DNA from: Abelmoschus esculentus
Taxonomy: Eukaryota > Streptophyta > Magnoliopsida > Malvales > Malvaceae
DNA: 64,000 bases
Assembly (NCBI GenBank): GCA_035048815.1
Contig: JAUCBN010000055.1
Location: 3,948,501 to 4,012,500 of the forward strand
Reading direction: 5' to 3'
Shown here: one piece after another, positions 59,485 to 64,000 of the stretch
Layout: each line of letters begins with the position of its first letter
Numbering within the stretch: position 1 is the first letter of the stretch
Position numbers and translations under genes: made by a program
Notes under the pieces: model-generated
Database searches by the model: none
Told to the model about the DNA's origin: nothing
The model's input: the letters and a program-made list of their open reading frames with translations, nothing else

Positions 59485-61178
59485 CTAATGCATTCATATT
59501 CATGCATTCTCAGGTTGAAGAGTTTAAGTGAAAAGCTGAATCACTTTTTGTGAAGTTGATAAGCACTAAAGATGTAAATTATACTTTATATATTCTTAGG
59601 ATGATGTCAAAGTGTTTGGTTAAGTCCCTTATATGTATTTTAATATGTTGATATGATGTATGCTATGTTTAGAATGTGTTAATGCAAAATGACTCTTACG
59701 ACTATTGAATGGTTATGAATATCCTAAAATGTATATTTGGGTTAAAAGAAAAAAATCCTACTAAACAATTTTGCATCGATTTGAAACTTGACATGTTGTT
59801 AAAATATGATAAATATGACTTGATGGTAAAATCTTATAAGATTTGGACTTGATTTGTTAGGTTGAAAGTTATAAAAAACAGAATGATTTTGTCATTACAG
59901 GTCTAGGCTATCGAAATTGGGTTTTGGTGTTTTTATAAGACCAACTTGAAATTTGAGAATTTCTAGGATTTTAATCATACATATTGAAACGGTCTTATAG
60001 CATTTTGATATGTTTTGCCACTTAAAAATTTTGTTCTTATAACGGCTCTAGGACATATCAAAATCGAATTTCCTTGATCGATCTTTGTGTATCGGTATGA
60101 CATCTAGGTGTATCAAAACAAAATCAATGCAATTATCTTCCTTAGTAGTTGTATCGAAACATGCACTCATTGTTTCGTTACAGTTAACCTTTTAGAACCC
60201 CCTTTGACCTGAGTTATAATAAGGCGTATCGATACATTTTCCTTGGCGTATTGGTACGAGCCTTCTGACATAACTAAATTACTGAACTTGACACCACTAT
60301 TTTTATACAGTCTCTATTGATACAAGTGGTTGTTTTTAAGGAATTGATTAAGAAATGTTAGTTTTATAATTTGGTCACTAAGAGACTAAAGATTTAAAAT
60401 TGAAGGGGTAAATGACATCGAATTAAAATGAAAATTTGTAGGCGGATTAGTATATGGTTTAATTTCCGGTTAGTAAAATAAATTTTGGAAAAAGGTCAGT
60501 AATTTATTAAAATTATAATATGATCCCTAAAATTAGAAAAAGTTTAAAACTAACCCAAAACCTGTTATGATCCATAATGAAACTTCCTAAGTTTAGACTA
60601 ATAAGTTAATCATCAATAACGATTTCAAATCCCTCACTGAACCATCGAACTTATATATTAATTTACAAAAAAAATAAATAATCCGTAGCATCTTCTGATC
60701 GATTAATTTTTAAATATACTGCACGTCTCATTTATTATTTTTAAAAACCTTAATATTTTGTTACACAACTAAGTATTGTTCACATGTACACGTGCATCTC
60801 AAATACTAAGTTACACGTATAAACAAATATATAGAATGGACATATGAACCAAAACAATAAACAAGAAAAATAATCTTTACTTTGAATATTACACTGAAAA
60901 GTGGAATTTGAAAGATAATACCGAAGCAAGATCTAATAAACTAACGTGGAAGGATACATGACATGATATATAGAGTACATAAGGCAGAAAAATTGAGGTG
61001 AAAAACAGTTGCTGAGAGGAAGGGCATCATCTTCTTCATCTAAAACAAGTTATCTCAGGTCAATCACTTTGAAATTTCCGGCATCGAATTGAATCGAAAT
61101 AATAAGACATTAAAATCTTTGTTCCCCAGAAATCTATGGCAGTTTCTTTTCTCTTGAACTAGTTATGATCAGTTATGT
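59485..61178. other. Intergenic DNA with an old LTR-like patch
   Basis: 59900-60260 carries further degenerate TATCGATAC/TATCAAAAC words like those in the nearby LTR, suggesting an older remnant without visible ends. From about 60600 to 61178 the sequence is A+T-rich. Its right end should include the 3' untranslated region of the transporter gene. Confidence 0.5.
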
Positions 61179-64000
61179 TCATCTATGTGAATTGATGCAT
61201 GCCTGGATTTCTTCCAAGGTTTTCCCTTTCGTTTCCGGAACGAACTTTGCTACGTATAGGATCGTCATTACAGAGAATCCCGAGTAGATGTAGAACGTCC
61301 CTGTAAAACACCCACACATGCATGTATTTAGGTTTTACTTGAACCAGACAGGTACTTCACTCCAACTTTTACGTCTAAAAAACATGTCCATATGAATTCG
61401 GTATAATTTGATTTATTTTTAAATATATTTTGCATGTCATTCATTTTCAGGTAGATGGAAGATACAGATATGTTTTTTAAATGTATTTAAATAGTTGAGG
61501 GGTTTACCATAGGTACTCCATGCCATGAGAAAATTGAATGTGTAAGAAACTGTCCAAGCACCTAACCAATTCACCAGGACCACCAGGCTGCCAGCCACTC
61601 CTTTTACGTTTATTGGGAAAATCTGCCAATCAAACCAATCATTTCGGATCAATTTCGAATTCAATTCATATTAAATTTCAAATTCAAAGGAAAACCATGA
61701 CATATCTAGCTAAGAGCTTTACTCCTCACCTCTGACATTATCACCCAAGGACCTGCTCCCATTCCAATTGAGAAAGATCCAATAAATATCTGTTTTATAT
61801 GCGGAATTAAATGAGTGAAATGGATGGATGAGATTAATAGTGGAAAATGTAAAGATTATCACTTGAAAAAAAAATATTAATCATTTATTATTATCGTCCA
61901 ACAGTCCAAAATTAATGTAAAATTAATGAGTTTTAGACCATATAAGTTGATCCGAATCCTATATATATATATACAGATATCGAATAAGAAAGAAGACTTA
62001 CAAGGACTCCAGCAACAGCTAATATTGGCCTCCATTCAGGGTAAAGATCATGTTCCTGGCTCAAAAGACAGTATAGAAAAATCATGAAACTGAACCAAGA
62101 ACCTGAATTTATTGCATCGACAGAGAAATATTGAATTACCTTGAGATAAAATGAAGAGCCTGCTAGAAAACAGCCAAGAAATGTGCCACTTGCAGAAAGC
62201 TGAAAAAACAAAATTCTTATACCAACATTTTCCATGAAAATTCAAGGCGTAAACTAGAGAAGAAAGTTTTCTGGGGATTGATTTTACCATTATGAGTGCT
62301 CTTCTCCCTGATTTGTCCATTAGAATTGCTCCCAAAAATGTTATAGGCACCTAAGGATTTTGTTTTCCAGATTACTGAGTTAATATATGGGTTGAATTTG
62401 TTTTATCAGAATGTCAGAAATGAGAATTACCTGAACACAAGCATAAGCTATGGTTCCAGTTTTTCCTGAAGAAAGCCCTGGAATTTGTTTCATAACGTTT
62501 TGTCATTGTCAAAGTTACCCGAATCGAACACATATGAAATTAAAGGTACTTTAGAAACGATTGTTTACCAGCTAATGCAAAGGTTTCACTTGCATAGAAG
62601 CTTATTCCATTGATTCCTCCAAACTGTTGGAAAACCATTAAGGCAACTCCAATCTGAAGATCATATTAGAAAAAGTTATATTCGAAATCGTTTAAACACG
62701 ATTCTCAAATGCATCCGATATCGAAAAATGGAGTTAACCTACAATCACTGGACGGATATATTTTTGCTGGAACAAGTCCCATACTGTTGCTTTGGGAAGG
62801 CTTTCAAGAGTTTCAATATATTCCTGTTAAGACACCAAATTATCATCTTAGCTTTACATACATATGCACATACATGTATGTTTTAATATGTGAATACCAT
62901 AATTTCATCAGCTTCTTCGGTAATATCAGCATCTTTGCCGCGTAGGTTTCTTAGAGCTTCCCGAAATTCATCATGCTGCCCAACCTTTGCCTGCCAATAA
63001 GAAGTTTCAGAAATCATAAGGGCTGGGGAAAAAACAGAACAGTATAAAGAATTATATATTGGTATGCTTACCTGCCATCTAGGAGATTCAGGAATGAAAC
63101 AAAGGCCAACAAACAGGAAAATGCATGGAACAAGTCCTTCATAATCGAAACCAAAAGTTTAGTATTTTTTTAAACTGTTGATTATAAGTAATTTCTTTGA
63201 TTAATTTAAGTAAACCCTGAAGGATAATTAAGGTTACCTGTCAGAGCCAGTGATCTCCAAGTTATGACTGTTCCTATTAGGAATGCAACTGATTGACCTA
63301 TAACAATCATGAGCTGCAAAGAAAAAAGAGAACATTTTTTGGGACATAAATAGATGAATTACGTCGAACTATTTATGTCTGGCGCATATTTAAACATTAG
63401 TCGATTCTTTGTTCTTTCAAGAGTAATCAAAAATGTCTGACACTCCTATTCGAATTCAGATAACATGGCTCTCACCTAGTGGCGGATCCAGAATTATATG
63501 TGAGGGTGGGCACAAATCAAAATATTTTTTTAGGATAAGTACAAGTCATAAAAATCTCAAAATTCCAGAGTGGGCACAATCATAAAATTTTAAAAATTTT
63601 AAGACTAATTCATAAAAATTTCAAAAATCAAAGGTAAATATATAAACTTTTAAAATTCCAAGTCACAGGCCCACCCTAATCTCTATATACATCCGCCACT
63701 GCTCTCACCTGGTTCAATGTTGTGAGCCCTCCTCTGAGATGCTTTGGAGCAATTTCAGCTATGAAGACAGGAACCTGTTTGTTTAGTGGGAAAATATGAT
63801 AAAAAATTTCAAAATGTTCTTCCATCAGTTTTCTATCAAGAAAAACAGTCTTGAGAAATCAAAAAATACCACAAAAGAGAGAACTCCAATGCCAAATCCA
63901 GTTGAAAACCTTCCAACATCCAGTGACAGAGCCCCCTGTAGTAGGAGCAAAATGAAAAATATCCATCCAATTCTACACTATTTAATTCTTCTGATAAAAA
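61179..64000 (-). CDS. ERD6-like sugar transporter (MFS), 3' part of the gene
   Basis: Fourteen exons are readable on the minus strand: 63935-63869, 63774-63709, 63313-63238, 63136-63072, 62990-62898, 62823-62743, 62654-62569, 62477-62431, 62350-62288, 62199-62140, 62055-62002, 61789-61730, 61622-61508 and 61300-61179. All have GT-AG borders and phases that join. The 5' exons lie beyond the window. Motifs include GRFSTGFGIGVLSFV, VPVFIAEIAPKHLRGGLTTL, PESPRW, QQFGGINGISFYAS, DKSGRRALIM, GPWVIMSE and VPETKGKTLEEIQ, in the order found in the sugar porter family. ERD6-like members are mostly tonoplast carriers exporting sugars from the vacuole. The exact member and substrate are unknown. No coding lesion was seen, but one donor is affected by a MITE at 63478-63700. 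Confidence 0.93.
63478..63700. mobile_element. MITE inserted at a splice donor of the transporter gene
   Basis: 223 bp, starting AGTGGCGGATCC and ending with the complement of AGTGGCGGATGT. It is flanked by perfect 10-bp copies of GCTCTCACCT (63468-63477 and 63701-63710). On the gene strand each copy reads AGGTGAGAGC, and the right copy spans the exon end at 63709. Interior A+T-rich, non-coding. Superfamily uncertain (the 9-10 bp duplication suggests Mutator). Confidence 0.88.

Overview
The window is nuclear DNA of a flowering plant. The genes have plant introns and belong to plant families (DMP membrane protein, RLCK-VI kinase, ERD6-like sugar carrier). Most of the rest is nested Ty1/copia and Ty3/gypsy retrotransposon debris plus small Mutator-type elements in A+T-rich DNA. 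A eudicot, possibly a Malvaceae species such as cotton, is my best guess. That rests on general recognition of the repeats, not on a search.

Layout. 1-788: A+T-rich DNA with a degenerate GGGTCGGGTT array. 789-7252: decayed Tnt1-like copia element whose 3' LTR carries a 1.8 kb insertion. 9308-12680: foldback DNA element split by a solo gypsy LTR (10287-12378). 13241-13786: second foldback. 14502-15065 (-): intact DMP gene. 15227-28867 (-): gypsy element inserted 48 bp above the DMP TATA box. It contains another family's solo LTR (19205-26716), which contains a copia element (19984-24836). All three gypsy-type insertions have clean target-site duplications, so the order of events is readable. 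28868-33636: intergenic DNA with an LTR-like block and Mutator-type MITEs. 33637-34215 (-): small gene for a protein with a YAG plus LPxP decapping-activator motif. 35631-35919: CACTA-type end. 35920-42681: Athila-like element with gag, protease and an env-region ORF but no reverse transcriptase. 42682-49393: short-period repeats, a 1.26 kb foldback with pol III-like boxes, and a MITE. 49832-52212 (+): receptor-like cytoplasmic kinase gene. 53613-55913: inverted-repeat element. 56256-59484: 3.2 kb solo LTR of the family seen at 19205-26716. 61179-64000 (-): 3' part of an ERD6-like sugar transporter with 14 visible exons and a MITE in a splice donor.

The four genes do not form a pathway. They are ordinary single-copy-looking genes separated by repeats. 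I see no clear new enzymatic system. The strongest unexplained signal is structural: arrays of short hairpins inside retroelements whose two arms change together (26933-27487 and 41981-42130, with weaker hints near 25050-25190). Also notable are two transposon insertions that bear directly on genes: the gypsy element at the DMP promoter and the MITE that duplicated a splice donor in the transporter.
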